Positions 9,637 to 19,918 are shown, counted from the stretch's first letter. The stretch is DNA of 64,000 bases from Lodderomyces elongisporus (GCF_030384665.1 NC_083679.1:124001-188000); one strand, 5' to 3'. Translations and numbers: made by a program. Notes: generated by a model not told the origin, from the letters alone.

Positions 9637-10957
9637 TTAAGCAGATGGTGTCATGACTTGCCAGACTCTGATAACGTTATCAGTGTAACCAGCAAACAAG
9701 TTTTGACCATCAGCAGACCAAGCCAATGAGATAGCTTCTGGGTCCTTAGCGTTAGCACCAATAGCGAATTCTGGTTTCAATTCATCCAACAAAGATCTTT
9801 CTTGCAATTTGAAGATCTTGATTCCGGAAGTAGTGGCAGCAGCCAACCAGTATCTGTTTGGTGAGAAAGCCAAAGCGTGGACTTCAGCCTTAGCATCCAA
9901 GGTGTACAAGGTCTTGTTTGAGTTCAAGTCCCAAAGGATGATAACACCATCCTTACCAGCGGAAGCACACAATGATCCATCTGGTGACAAAGTGATACAT
10001 GAAATGTAACCGGTGTGACCAATGAAGTCAGCGTTGGTGGAGTAGTCGGTCAAATCCCATGACTAGAAAGAAAGAAAAAGACATTGTTAGTATTAATTAT
10101 TTCACTTAAAATCAAAATCTTGTTTCCCTTTCTTTTCATTGTTTTTTTTTTCCTTTTCGATAGAATAGAAAAAAATCAAAGAACAATCAATATTCAATCA
10201 GAGATCTTGGTGATAAAATGGTATGTCTCATTCGAAGCTGGCAAGCAACGTCTGAAGTAGCAAATATGAATAATCATCACTTGAATATTGATCCCATTTG
10301 ACAAAAAAAAAATGAAAATGAAAATGAAAATGAAAACACTGATTTTGTAACACAGGATCCAAAAAATTATTATAGCAATAATAATGATCGAAAAAAATAA
10401 GAAAAAAATATAGAAAGAAAAAAAAAACATACCTTAACAGTCTTGTCCCATGAAGCAGAGATGACTGATGAGTTGTTACCTGATGGTGAGATTCTGACAG
10501 CTGAGACCCAATCGTTGTGACCGGTCAAGGTAGCCATACATTCACCAATGGTGTTCCAGACCTTGACGGTCTTGTCTCTTGAAGCAGAAACAATTTGTCT
10601 AGAGTTCTTGGCAATAGAAACTGACAAGACATCACCCTTGTGACCAACGAATCTGGTGGATGCACCGGATTCCAAGTCCCACAATCTCAAGGTCTTATCC
10701 CATGAAGCGGACAAAGCGTAAGCACCGTCAGCAGAGATAGTGACATCTTGGACAATGTGTGAGTGGCCAGTGAATGACTTCTTTGGGACACCGTATTGGT
10801 TGTCGTCACCACCAGTCAATTTCCACTTAATCAAGGTCTTGTCTCTTGAACCAGACAACAACAAGTCTGGGTGGACTGGGGTGGTGGCTAATGAAGTAAC
10901 CCAACCGTTGTGGCCTTCCAATGTACCTCTGAGGACTAAAACTTCTTGGTCTGACAT
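9637..10957 (-). CDS. ASC1: RACK1 orthologue, 40S ribosomal WD40 protein Asc1 (two exons)
   Basis: Seven-blade WD40 scaffold bound to the head of the 40S subunit near the mRNA exit, with roles in ribosome quality control and kinase signalling. Exon 1 is 10433-10957 (175 codons) and exon 2 is 10062 down to 9637 (141 codons plus stop). The splice is phase 0, between VK and SWDL, and gives 316 residues, near the usual ~317. Blade motifs such as [23 protein letters not shown] and [12 protein letters not shown] are plain, and the C terminus [14 protein letters not shown] is typical of Asc1. The intron donor is GTATGT, the acceptor CTAG and the branch TACTAAC. The intron carries snR24, as in S. cerevisiae. 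The 3' end faces CMR1 across about 250 bp. Confidence 0.96.
10063..10432 (-). other. ASC1 spliceosomal intron, snoRNA host
   Basis: A 370-nt phase-0 intron. On the minus strand it begins GTATGT (10427-10432), has a consensus TACTAAC branch site at 10086-10092 and ends in TTTCTAG at 10063. It is much longer than the two permease introns in this window, and its middle third encodes the U24 snoRNA. Confidence 0.93.
10188..10290 (-). ncRNA. SNR24: Box C/D snoRNA U24 (snR24) inside the ASC1 intron
   Basis: On the minus strand box C (TGATGA) is at 10274-10279 and box D (CTGA) at 10198-10201. They are enclosed by a perfect 10-bp terminal stem, CAATATTCAA at 10281-10290 pairing with TTGAATATTG at 10188-10197. 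Internal segments ATTTGCTACTTCAGA, GAATGAGACATACCA and TATCACCAAGATCTCTGA match what I know of yeast and vertebrate U24. The last of these is the antisense element just upstream of box D. U24 guides 2'-O-methylation of 25S rRNA. The RNA is presumably released from the debranched ASC1 intron. The host-guest pairing is the same as in S. cerevisiae. Confidence 0.93.
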
Positions 10958-11888
10958 AATTGATGATGTTTCTATTGTTAGTTTAAACTATTTAAAAAGA
11001 AAAGAAGGAAGAAAAAAAGAAAAGAAAAGAAAAGAAAAGGGAAACTTAGAAGAACTATATGAGATGAAAAATTTTTGACAAAAATTTTACTGCAAATGCG
11101 TGAGACAAGGGATTGAGGGGAGTGAAGGGAGAATGTTAATGGAAAAAAATACAAAATGAAAAATTTTTTGTAGACTAGGTAGTGCACGTGGTCACAATTT
11201 AATAATGATTTGATGAGTTGCAACGCAGTAAGTAATTATCAGTCTGATAGCTACCAAGTGTGTATGATTTTGCACGTCCAGAAGGTGTCGTCAATTTTCC
11301 TATTTGGACCTATAGTTATGCACAATAGTTATTTAGTGTAATTTTATCTCTCAAATATCAAACGAAAAAAAAAGAAAAAAAGAAGAAAGAAAAAAAAAAC
11401 ACAATTAAGAGATAAAGATTGAAAGATAAGAGGTGACTTCTACAATCCTTATGCCTCGAATTTAGTGCAAAAAAACTATCAACGAGTTTGATCAATAAAT
11501 CTAAACTTTGTCTCTTTTGTTCAAAGTAGGCTGCATTACTTGTTTATCCCATGTGTAGCTTAGTTGCTGTCTAGAATTATCAAGGATTTCATTTTTTTTT
11601 CCATCTAAAAGATTTTGGCTCGAAAATTGACGAAAGTTTTCTCTACTAAGTAATGACCGTTGACAATCTTTTTCACATGTCACGAGAAAATATCATCAGC
11701 CATTTCCTTCAATTTATACAAATAATGCTTACTCTTTTTTCATTTTTCATTTTTCATTGTTCTTTTTTCTTTCTTTCTTTTTATTTATTTTTTTCTAAAA
11801 ATCCATTCAATTATTGTCAAAGAAATGTGTTGTCTATTTTATTATTATCTAAAAAGCTTTTACTTAATCCACTTTCACCAATCACCTC
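10958..11888. other. ASC1 promoter region and AVT1 3' flank
   Basis: The first part is the ASC1 upstream region. It has an A/G-rich run next to the ATG, an AAAAATTTTT tract (RRPE-like) at about 11067-11077 and another AAAATTTT at about 11081. CACGTG follows at 11185-11190. From about 11360 to 11888 the sequence is A/G- then T-rich DNA beyond the AVT1 stop, with no further gene seen. Confidence 0.55.
11185..11190. promoter_or_regulatory. CACGTG (Cbf1-type) site upstream of ASC1
   Basis: The palindrome sits about 230 bp before the ASC1 start. In Candida albicans, Cbf1 together with Tbf1 is reported to bind ribosomal-protein promoters, so a site at a core 40S protein gene is plausible. Occupancy is inferred only. 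Confidence 0.4.
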
Positions 11889-13718
11889 TCAATATACAAT
11901 GACTGCCCACGATGCCAATATAGCCAAAATGCACGATACCAACACTACAAAACTAACAACAGTTCTTTCCCAAAATGGTATCTTGTTACCACATAATCGT
12001 AAATAGAAAAGTCCTGGTAATATGATACAAATAATAAAACAAATTGAAGCTCCAAGAATGCCAATAATCTTCTCAAACTCTGGAAAAACAATCGCCAAAC
12101 CAACAAATATGGCATTGACACCAACTCTAATAAGAAATCTAGTAGTAGTAGTAATCCATCCACCGATCTTAGAGCCCATAAATGATGATGTAGAAGGTGA
12201 CGAGCCCGCCGCGTCAGCATTGGCTACACCCAACAATACATCCAATGCCGAAATAATGGGCTTTGCATTCAAAGGGGTCTTGGCCAAGGGGATGATACAA
12301 ATCAATCCACTTATCAAAGGGTAGCACCATGATGGATAGCCTTTGGTATCCAAAAGTGTGTTTGTTATTTCATTGCTGCATTTGGCTCCAAACATGAGAA
12401 ACCCAATCACAGCCATTGAAGTATCCGTGGCCAACGTAATAGCATAGGTATACTTGAGCGACTTTGTAAATTTTTCAGGGTGTCGCATATCACTTTTCAA
12501 GTTGGGGAAGATGGCATGGCCACCAAATGGTGCCATAAGAATACCCACGGCAATCAACAAGTTGGGCAACGAAGTCGGCCATAAGTTTGTCGGCATGATC
12601 TCAACAAGTGAGCCCGGTGAAGTTTGCTTAATCAAGCCACAAACCATGACGAGAATAGTGATGGTAATGGTGGACATGATCCCAAATAACGAAAAAATGG
12701 AAAGAATGGATAGTGGCAAGAAAGTAAACGGTGTCAAGATGCAGAATGTAATGAGTTTTGTTGTGGTGTCATTGTCGCTAAACACTCCGCTTAATGAATC
12801 GCTGAATAAAATAATGAGAGATACACCTGCTCCCATTAAATCAATTGAGAAGAGCAACGAAATAATCAATTTTGCTGTTGACCCATATGCTGCATAGCCC
12901 AAGTCAGCATACGTCATGATGGTGCTGTCAACATCCATTGCTTTGGAAAGTAACTTTGCTGTCCAGTAAGTGACTAAACCACATGCAAGCAAGATTGGAA
13001 TTCCTAAAATCCAGCCTGCTTTCATGAGCCCCACAGGTAACGCCAAAAGACCAACTCCAATCAAGACATTCACCGAGTTGAAAATAGTTTGCGGCGAGGT
13101 TGATTGGCCTGCTAAAACGGTAACTATGTTTCCCTCTCCATCTTCAATCTTTTTCAACAATACTTGCGATGCAGTAGTTGCCAATGAAATAGAGCTTCTC
13201 AAACTTGAAAATGAAGGTTGAAGCCGGGCTCTTTTCCTCGATGCACCAATGGGGATCCCACCAACACCAACGGTAGAGCCCTGTCTTGACCTCGAATCGT
13301 TGATGGAATTGATGATATCGTCGTGATAAAAGACCTCATTATTCGGTGACATAACTGCCGAGTCTAAATCATTACTGGGATGGTTCATAAAAAGCTGGTT
13401 TCTATTGTGCAAGTCATGCACAACTGAACTTAACCTCTCTCCTCGAACCGATGGTACCATATACTCCGGATCAAATGTTTCATCTTCATTAAAATCAGCA
13501 CCATCTCGCTGTGACGACTGACCATCTACAAAGAAAGACCTCTTTTTGTGAATGTTGTTATCAATTTTTGACGCATTAAAAAACTGTGCACGGGTAAATG
13601 AACTGGCAAAGTTGTGCAAGGAGTTGGGTCCTTTAAAAGAACCGATAGGGTTGTCTAGAATTGTTTGCGACGGGCGCCGTGATAGCAAATAAGAAGACTC
13701 ATTAGGATCAAAGCTCAT
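11889..13718 (-). CDS. AVT1: Vacuolar amino-acid/H+ antiporter Avt1
   Basis: Amino-acid/auxin permease family transporter that in S. cerevisiae moves neutral amino acids into the vacuole using the proton gradient. A ~200-residue hydrophilic N-terminal tail precedes the conserved core, which starts at FNSVNVLIGVGLLALP and continues through GWILG, TYADLGYAAYG and the GGHAIFPNLKSDMRHP segment typical of Avt1. It ends in a last membrane helix at the C terminus. About 11 membrane segments are visible. I start at the ATG at 13718 (MSFDPNE), giving 609 residues against 602 in S. cerevisiae. The frame stays open upstream only from a GTG through a Cys-rich stretch made by a repeat, so that part is unlikely to be translated. 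Confidence 0.9.
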   Translation of the reverse strand: MSFDPNESSYLLSRRPSQTILDNPIGSFKGPNSLHNFASSFTRAQFFNASKIDNNIHKKRSFFVDGQSSQRDGADFNEDETFDPEYMVPSVRGERLSSVVHDLHNRNQLFMNHPSNDLDSAVMSPNNEVFYHDDIINSINDSRSRQGSTVGVGGIPIGASRKRARLQPSFSSLRSSISLATTASQVLLKKIEDGEGNIVTVLAGQSTSPQTIFNSVNVLIGVGLLALPVGLMKAGWILGIPILLACGLVTYWTAKLLSKAMDVDSTIMTYADLGYAAYGSTAKLIISLLFSIDLMGAGVSLIILFSDSLSGVFSDNDTTTKLITFCILTPFTFLPLSILSIFSLFGIMSTITITILVMVCGLIKQTSPGSLVEIMPTNLWPTSLPNLLIAVGILMAPFGGHAIFPNLKSDMRHPEKFTKSLKYTYAITLATDTSMAVIGFLMFGAKCSNEITNTLLDTKGYPSWCYPLISGLICIIPLAKTPLNAKPIISALDVLLGVANADAAGSSPSTSSFMGSKIGGWITTTTRFLIRVGVNAIFVGLAIVFPEFEKIIGILGASICFIICIILPGLFYLRLCGNKIPFWERTVVSFVVLVSCILAILASWAVIVY

Positions 13719-14330
13719 GACAGATTCTTTTGAAAATAATTTTCTAAAATGAATGCAATCGATTTGACAATGACAACGACAATAACAACGACAATAACAA
13801 CTATAGTGATAACTGGTTCTGTTTCTTGATAAATTTTTCCCCGTTATAGTTTTGTTGATCACACAGATAAGAACAACTTGAAATCGTCAAGCGATGCACA
13901 ATCATGCATCACGTGAAGAATTTGTAAACAAACAACAAACAGACAAAAAATAGAATGGAATTAAAAAAAAAAAAAAAGTAAATAAATAAAAGAGAGCAAA
14001 AAAAAAAGAAATACTAAAAAAAGACAAAAAAGAGAAAGAGAAAGAGAAAGAGAAAGCAGTGTAGCCGACACGGCTGCCGGCAAAGGAAAAAAAAAAATCA
14101 TACTGGCATTGTGAGAAGCGGTTATGTGATTGGGATCAAGGTCTGAAAGGCTTATTCTGGGAGCAGACGTATGCTACCAGCACTCAAAGGTACAATACAA
14201 AGACTTTACTCCAGCAGAGATGTGGTCTCATATTTTAGGTTGTCCTAAATAATTTGTTATTTTTTTTAAAAAAATTACATTTATATCTACTTGACAGTAT
14301 TATTATACCTCACAGTTCACACCTCGTGGT
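13719..14330. other. AVT1 promoter region
   Basis: A 612-bp region between AVT1 (reading left) and the 3' end of the next gene. It contains CACGTG at 13910-13915, about 190 bp upstream of the ATG, then A-rich and (GAGAAA)n repeats at about 14030-14056. A more complex stretch follows at 14060-14240, in which I recognise no RNA or protein gene. Confidence 0.5.
13910..13915. promoter_or_regulatory. CACGTG (Cbf1-type) site upstream of AVT1
   Basis: The sequence ATCACGTGA contains the core of a Cbf1 site, the E-box used in sulfur amino-acid control in yeasts. It lies about 192 bp before the chosen AVT1 start. Function is inferred from motif and position only. Confidence 0.35.
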
Positions 14331-15365
14331 TCACAACAAGTCGCTTATTAATACATCAACATCATCCACTCTAAGAAACGTTGATCTGTCATGGTGGACT
14401 TTCTTTGCCTTTTCACCCTCATAGTAAACGTCCATATTCTTCATTATTCTAGTAACAGGATCAGTCAAGCCCAACCCCGCCAATAAAGTGTAGTATGCGT
14501 CATTTCCAGCATTGTGTAAGTATCCATGCGGTATATCCAAAGAACGCAAACAAGAACGTAAACTACCCTGATTTCGAGAAATGCGTACCAAGTCAAGCGT
14601 ATCAATCTTGTTGATGGTTTCGGGAAGCAGTATACCCAACAGTCTAAAGAACTTGACTTCTGCAGAAACTGCATGGCCCATGAATATCCCGTCTTGCTCA
14701 ACCAAAAGCTTTTGAAGAAGCACCTTTAGAATTTTGATAGCATCAACTTCCTTCACCACTAGTGATGTTCCATTGGAAAAATAATCCTTGTTATCAGGAA
14801 CGTACCTACCATTTCTCAAATGGATATGCTCTTCAACAATAAGATGAATCGGCTTAATGTGTGGAATCATCGAGGAAGAAGAGGTTGATGGGTCAAACAC
14901 AGTAATACCTACTTCTGTAACTTTTGAGTGCTGTCGTTCATAACTCTCACAATCAATAGATATGATCGGTCGTGTTTTACTCAGTACCAATCCCAAAGCG
15001 TGTTTTAAGTAGGCCATGGACCTTTCCTCTCTACCCTCTTTAAAGACAAAATGCTTACTCCTCAAATATTCTTCAAGGTGGATCTTGTCCCCTTTCGCTA
15101 TTCTACTTCGAAGTTGAGCAAGTGCTTTTGCTGCTGGCAATCCTGATGATTCCAGGAGTTCCGGTGAGTTCGATGGTGAGGCATCTGTAGCGATACTCGT
15201 ATCGGTAATACTAATGTTTTTTTCATACTTTGGCAATAATGGGCGATTTGACAAAGACTGATACGTCACTGCAGAAACCTTTTTCTGCGCCAGATTCTTA
15301 TAAACTGGTTTCTGAACTCTCGATACATGGGACTTGACTTGCTTCATAACTGCTGAAAATTGCAT
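14331..15365 (-). CDS. Gfd2/YDR514C-type RNase H-fold protein, copy A
   Basis: Member of the Gfd2/YDR514C family, a DEDD-like exonuclease fold of unknown biochemical role. The 344 residues include IISIDCESYE (D138, E140), TEVGI, GHAVSAEVKFF (residues 230-240) and LHNAGNDAYYT (H284, D289). The second-motif region differs from copy B at 18416-19918, which reads GHDVGGDVKWL: here the two Asp positions are Ala232 and Glu236. The first 47 residues contain no acidic residue and many Lys/Arg, resembling a mitochondrial presequence; an alternative ATG is at codon 7. It lies tail-out on the left of TEL2, and copy B lies on the right in the same orientation. Family is clear, activity is uncertain. Confidence 0.75.
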   Translation of the reverse strand: MQFSAVMKQVKSHVSRVQKPVYKNLAQKKVSAVTYQSLSNRPLLPKYEKNISITDTSIATDASPSNSPELLESSGLPAAKALAQLRSRIAKGDKIHLEEYLRSKHFVFKEGREERSMAYLKHALGLVLSKTRPIISIDCESYERQHSKVTEVGITVFDPSTSSSSMIPHIKPIHLIVEEHIHLRNGRYVPDNKDYFSNGTSLVVKEVDAIKILKVLLQKLLVEQDGIFMGHAVSAEVKFFRLLGILLPETINKIDTLDLVRISRNQGSLRSCLRSLDIPHGYLHNAGNDAYYTLLAGLGLTDPVTRIMKNMDVYYEGEKAKKVHHDRSTFLRVDDVDVLISDLL

Positions 15366-15658
15366 TTCATTGGGGGTATTTTTTTTAATATTATTTTGGG
15401 GCAGAAAAAAACGAGGTTTATATTGTCCAGTAGGTTTGTAGATGGAATGGCAGTTTTGTACCTTGTTGTATAATACTCTTTACGCGCCGCAGGTGTTCGG
15501 CTGCTTATCCCTTCTTCTATGTTCTATTCTTATATTTTTCTATTATGGTTTTTGGGAAAATTCAAAAATCAAGATAAACCACAATGCTATACACTTTTGC
15601 TTAGATAACTTTCTTAACATCACAATCAGTCTATCTCCAGAGGTATATTCTAACTACC

Positions 15659-18133
15659 ATGAACAAGGATGTTGAAATTTTAAAAAACCATCCTAGCGTT
15701 GATGAACTACAAGACATTTTGGAGCGAAACCGTGACAATGTAACATTTGCGTACGTGAATACCATTCTTAATTTCACCATCCCTGAAATATACACCATAT
15801 CTACCAGCTCCAATTTGCTAGAAGATAATTCGTTAAATACCGCGATACAAAATGTGTTTTATTCTTCATTGATTGGCTTCGGCAATCTTGTTAACAAGAT
15901 TTCCACGTTGAATAGGGATATGAAAAGTAAAGAGTTGACTCAGCTTTACTTGGACATTTTGCAAAAAGTAGTCGATGAAGGATTGATTCCTCAATTGGTT
16001 TCAAATGCAAAGTCCCAAAGCGAGCTAGAAGAGATTAACAAGTTGATTTTCAAAGGCAGAGTCTTATCAGTTGTGAATGAGGTATCCGTTCTACAACATA
16101 TCGAGATTGTGAATGAGCATTTAAGTAGCACGAAAGGATACGCCACGTACTTGGCGAAATCACTTGTTCAACTCTACATTAATGAAAGTGCTACCGACAA
16201 ACTTGGCATTAGCAACAACAGAGATAACAAGACCTTAGAATCGTTCATTCACTCGATACTAAAGCTAGGCAAAATCCCGTTTATAACATTTTTCAATGTA
16301 TTTTTTCAAGAACCATATTGGGACTACTTTGTTGCTACGTTTCGTGGAATGAGGACTTTTCAAAAGAAAAGCTACGTCAAGTCATTTTTTGTCGAGTACC
16401 TACCAGAGTCAAGATTGATCACTTTGTCAAAAAATTTACCTGCATTATATCAAATTCTTCAGTCACTGTTTGCTGAAGTATTATTCAACGATGACGCTAT
16501 TATCGAGCTCATTATTTCCACTTGTGACAAAAATTTAGTACAGCTTGGAGCAATGATTCTCAATAGTTCAAGTAACTCAAGTCTTGAAAAAAGAATGTTG
16601 AAGCAACTACTGATTTGGTCAGATACGGCATATATCAAGACCGAACCCATCACATATCAAGAAACTCGGACCTATTTTTTATTAACAATGATGTCTTATA
16701 TGAAGCTTAAAGACTCTCAATTTGTCAAGGCGTTGCTAAAGCATAAACGTTTTTTAGAAGGGGTTAGCAATCGACTACAATCGCACTCCAATAATGCAAA
16801 GTCTCTTGCCATATTGTTGGCAGATAAAGTATGTAAACTCAATGGAGAAAAACAGATTTTTGAAAGTGCCAACATAAATAATCCATATAGTAATCTACTT
16901 GAAAGGAACACGCCTCCAATGGATAATCATATTTCATTTGCGGTTGCATGGTCAATCATTAGAGGCGAAAATCAAGTTGAAGAGCAAAACACTTTGATTG
17001 AAGTAGATAACTCAACAAGTACCACTGAAGCTTCAACAAACTCCGCCGCATTAGCTTCTCAAGAAGTTAATGATTTGGAAAATCTTCCACAAAAACCCAA
17101 AATCCCCAATCCTATTTACATAAAAGACTTACTTACGTACCTCTCGAAAGATACGAAAAACCCCAACGCTTATGACTTTCGACGTAAAGCTCTTGTTTAT
17201 GGCCCGTCTTTGCTCAAGCAGAAATCTCAGCGCGGAAACGAAGTTGAGTTTTTTGCAGAAGATCTCATAACACAATTGATTGCGTTGGATAATTATTTTA
17301 ATGATTCAGATTTCGATGATTTAAAGTTGCAAAACATGATAGCGGTGATTGTGACGACTCCAAAAGTAACATTCCACTTATTTAATTTATTGTTGAATGG
17401 CGATTATTCGCTCCAACAGAGAATTACCATCCTTTCTGCAGCTGGCCTAGCCGCAAGAGAACTCCGAGGGTTTAAAGATGATATTGAGGATGTGAGAAAA
17501 AGTGCAGCTGTAAACACTAATAGTGGTTCTAGCACTATCACCAACACCGTTACAAATATAACCACCAAAACAGTTGCACAGATGCTTCCTCCTCAATTGC
17601 ATGAAAAATACATGCAACTTGAGACTCTCACCAATTCTGCAACAGAACAGGCGAAAATTCCCCAATTCCACAAAATTATTGCGACAAACTTTTATTTCCC
17701 GCTCCTAAACGTTTGGTATGAGGCAGGCACGATAGATATTGGACATTACCTGCCAATTTTCATATCTCATTATATAAAGACACTTCTGATATTCATACAC
17801 TGTGCTTACCCTTCCGCAACTCAGCTTAATGATATGTGCAAGGAGTATCTCACTTTGAGCTGTACTGTTATAAAAAACTTGAATATCGACGAGATTCAAG
17901 TTGTGCAAAGTGTCATATTAGGTATTTTATTGGTGTTTGATGTACTTGACAGCCTTTATATTGTTCAAAATTATACCGATGATCTAGGATTGATTTCGCA
18001 ATGGCTACAAAGTAGCTGGGAGATGATTAATGATGAAGATGTCAAATCAGCTGCTGCTAAATTGTTGTTGACAATCCTGGACATGGCAAAGAAATATGAA
18101 AGAACAATGCTATATCAGGATGGGTTTTATTAA
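15659..18133 (+). CDS. TEL2: Telomere length regulation protein Tel2 (TTT complex)
   Basis: Tel2, with Tti1 and Tti2, forms the TTT co-chaperone complex that stabilises PI3K-like kinases (Tor, Mec1, Tel1). The 824-residue helical-repeat protein is recognised mainly from its conserved C-terminal region, starting at IYIKDLLTYLSKD and continuing through DFRRKALVYGPSLLKQKS and LQQRITILSAAGLAARELRG (about residues 475-605). Most of the length is alpha-solenoid-like with no membrane segment. It is longer than the 688-residue S. cerevisiae protein. It starts at the first ATG, with 293 bp between it and the divergent Gfd2-like gene. A Ser/Thr/Asn-rich insertion lies near residues 440-475. Confidence 0.85.
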   Translation: MNKDVEILKNHPSVDELQDILERNRDNVTFAYVNTILNFTIPEIYTISTSSNLLEDNSLNTAIQNVFYSSLIGFGNLVNKISTLNRDMKSKELTQLYLDILQKVVDEGLIPQLVSNAKSQSELEEINKLIFKGRVLSVVNEVSVLQHIEIVNEHLSSTKGYATYLAKSLVQLYINESATDKLGISNNRDNKTLESFIHSILKLGKIPFITFFNVFFQEPYWDYFVATFRGMRTFQKKSYVKSFFVEYLPESRLITLSKNLPALYQILQSLFAEVLFNDDAIIELIISTCDKNLVQLGAMILNSSSNSSLEKRMLKQLLIWSDTAYIKTEPITYQETRTYFLLTMMSYMKLKDSQFVKALLKHKRFLEGVSNRLQSHSNNAKSLAILLADKVCKLNGEKQIFESANINNPYSNLLERNTPPMDNHISFAVAWSIIRGENQVEEQNTLIEVDNSTSTTEASTNSAALASQEVNDLENLPQKPKIPNPIYIKDLLTYLSKDTKNPNAYDFRRKALVYGPSLLKQKSQRGNEVEFFAEDLITQLIALDNYFNDSDFDDLKLQNMIAVIVTTPKVTFHLFNLLLNGDYSLQQRITILSAAGLAARELRGFKDDIEDVRKSAAVNTNSGSSTITNTVTNITTKTVAQMLPPQLHEKYMQLETLTNSATEQAKIPQFHKIIATNFYFPLLNVWYEAGTIDIGHYLPIFISHYIKTLLIFIHCAYPSATQLNDMCKEYLTLSCTVIKNLNIDEIQVVQSVILGILLVFDVLDSLYIVQNYTDDLGLISQWLQSSWEMINDEDVKSAAAKLLLTILDMAKKYERTMLYQDGFY

Positions 18134-18415
18134 CCTTTGAAAAGGAATAAACAGGAATCAAAAGATAAAGGAAAAAAAAAAAAAGAAGAATAACAATAGA
18201 GATCAAAATGCTTTCAATAGATATTAATTATAACCATTTTCAACATGTGCCTGTATATATAGTGTAGCATTTTGCATTTTGCATTTTGCTGTTTCTTTTT
18301 TTTTAGATTCTATATTCTGTACTTTGTTTTCCAATTTTTCTTTATTATATATTTTATAACCTCTTTTATAATCTATTTAATAATCTAATTTATAATTTAT
18401 TTTATAATCGATTTG

Positions 18416-19918
18416 TTACTCTGGCTCCATCAGATCCGAGTCTACAAATATTGATTCCGTTACCTGATTCTGGTTGTTTTCCGCACCAAATAAGAAACTC
18501 GTTGCCTCAATAGCAGATTGTATCTCCATCAATGTAGCATCGTTACATGTACGTATTTTCCTCTGTAGCTCCTTGCGTTTTTCAATCAGCTTAAATTTCT
18601 TCTCCATCTTTCTTTCTCTCGCCAATTTCTCCTCCTCCTGTTTCTTCAATTTTGCATATTGTGCTTTTTCTTCCTCCGTCATATTTTGAATCTCGTTTGC
18701 AACCTTTTCAACTTGTTCTTTATGTAATTGCCTTCTTGACTCTTTCGCTTCGCGTCTTTCCTTTGCAGCTTTTTTCTTGTCCTCAATTTCTTCGGGACTT
18801 AATTCTTCCACCAATGCTACATCCAATCTCTTCAGTAATCGTATATATGGATCACACAATTTAAAGGCTAATAGTAAAGTATAGTATGCGTCGTTCCCTG
18901 CGTTGTGTAGAAAATTGTGTGGTATATCTAGCAGCTGCAACGAGCGTGCCAAGCCAACATTGTCCTTGCCATGTTGAATCTTCATCATTTGAGCAGTATC
19001 AAGTCGTAAATGGTTTTGCGGCAAAGAAATACCAAGATTCTTGAGCCACTTGACGTCTCCACCAACATCGTGCCCAACCAAGTAAGTTTTTTTCAACTGT
19101 TGTTGAACATTTTCTTCAACCAAGGCATCTCCATTTTCAGATGCAGTTGTGTATACAAAAAAATGGTCAATCAAAGCTTGCACAAATACGGCAGCTTCGT
19201 ATCTACTCAATACCAAAGTCGTTCCACCGTTGAAGTTGTCAACATGATTGGGCACATACTGTCCATTGATAAGTTTGACTGTTTCCTTGATTCGAATATG
19301 TATCTGTTTAATTGTCGGCATTATTGATACTCCACCCAAATTAACAATATTAGCATCTCGAATATTATTTCTGGCTTCCCCTTTCGCAAATGGATCATAA
19401 ATTGCAATACCAATTTCCGTGATTAACTTTGTATTCATTTCCCAAGCCTCTACATCTAAACTGAAGAGCACTGCAGATCGAGTAAAGACATCGCGAATCG
19501 TATTGGCATAGGATAATTTTTGCTGGCTACCGGTACCATTTGCTAGTCGAGGATTCTTACTCCAAACATGACTTTGTTCCTCGAGGTATGTGTCAACAAT
19601 CTTGTGCAATATAGGTGTTACTCCAAAATCTGTATTTAAAATCGACAGTAGCAGCAGTGGTGGTGACAGTGGAAATTCAACTTCGAAGTTAGCGCTGTAT
19701 AGTTTATTCAAGCATTGCAATACATTATTTTTGTCCTCCGGTCGAAGCACTTGAACAGGTTCTGCATTTTTCACATGGTTGTAATTGGAGTTTGAGTTTG
19801 AATTCAAATTTGAATTTGAGTTTGAGTTTGAGTTTGGCTCGGAGTATGTTTGTCTTTGAAATTGCAGACTGTTCTTTTTATTTCCATTCTTATTAAATTT
19901 ACCTTTGTACTTGCTCAT
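18416..19918 (-). CDS. Gfd2/YDR514C-type RNase H-fold protein, copy B
   Basis: A 500-residue paralogue of the gene at 14331-15365, with all DEDD-type motifs kept: FSLDVEAWE (D155, E157), TEIGIAIYDP, GHDVGGDVKWL (D284, D288) and LHNAGNDAYYT (H338, D343). The first ~55 residues are Lys/Asn/Ser-rich with a Ser-Asn dipeptide run. After the nuclease fold (about 150-375) comes a highly charged coiled-coil tail rich in Glu/Lys/Arg (about 395-475). I start at the ATG at 19918. The frame is open for 32 further codons from a TTG at 20014, and that segment looks like a mitochondrial targeting peptide (see findings). In S. cerevisiae, as I recall, YDR514C is described as mitochondrial. Function unknown. 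Confidence 0.75.
   Translation of the reverse strand: MSKYKGKFNKNGNKKNSLQFQRQTYSEPNSNSNSNSNLNSNSNSNYNHVKNAEPVQVLRPEDKNNVLQCLNKLYSANFEVEFPLSPPLLLLSILNTDFGVTPILHKIVDTYLEEQSHVWSKNPRLANGTGSQQKLSYANTIRDVFTRSAVLFSLDVEAWEMNTKLITEIGIAIYDPFAKGEARNNIRDANIVNLGGVSIMPTIKQIHIRIKETVKLINGQYVPNHVDNFNGGTTLVLSRYEAAVFVQALIDHFFVYTTASENGDALVEENVQQQLKKTYLVGHDVGGDVKWLKNLGISLPQNHLRLDTAQMMKIQHGKDNVGLARSLQLLDIPHNFLHNAGNDAYYTLLLAFKLCDPYIRLLKRLDVALVEELSPEEIEDKKKAAKERREAKESRRQLHKEQVEKVANEIQNMTEEEKAQYAKLKKQEEEKLARERKMEKKFKLIEKRKELQRKIRTCNDATLMEIQSAIEATSFLFGAENNQNQVTESIFVDSDLMEPE

Noticed and set aside
13719..13862. N-terminal extension of AVT1 by 48 codons rich in Cys
   Set aside because: It begins at a GTG, comes from a GTTATTGTC-type repeat, and the family length fits the ATG at 13718.
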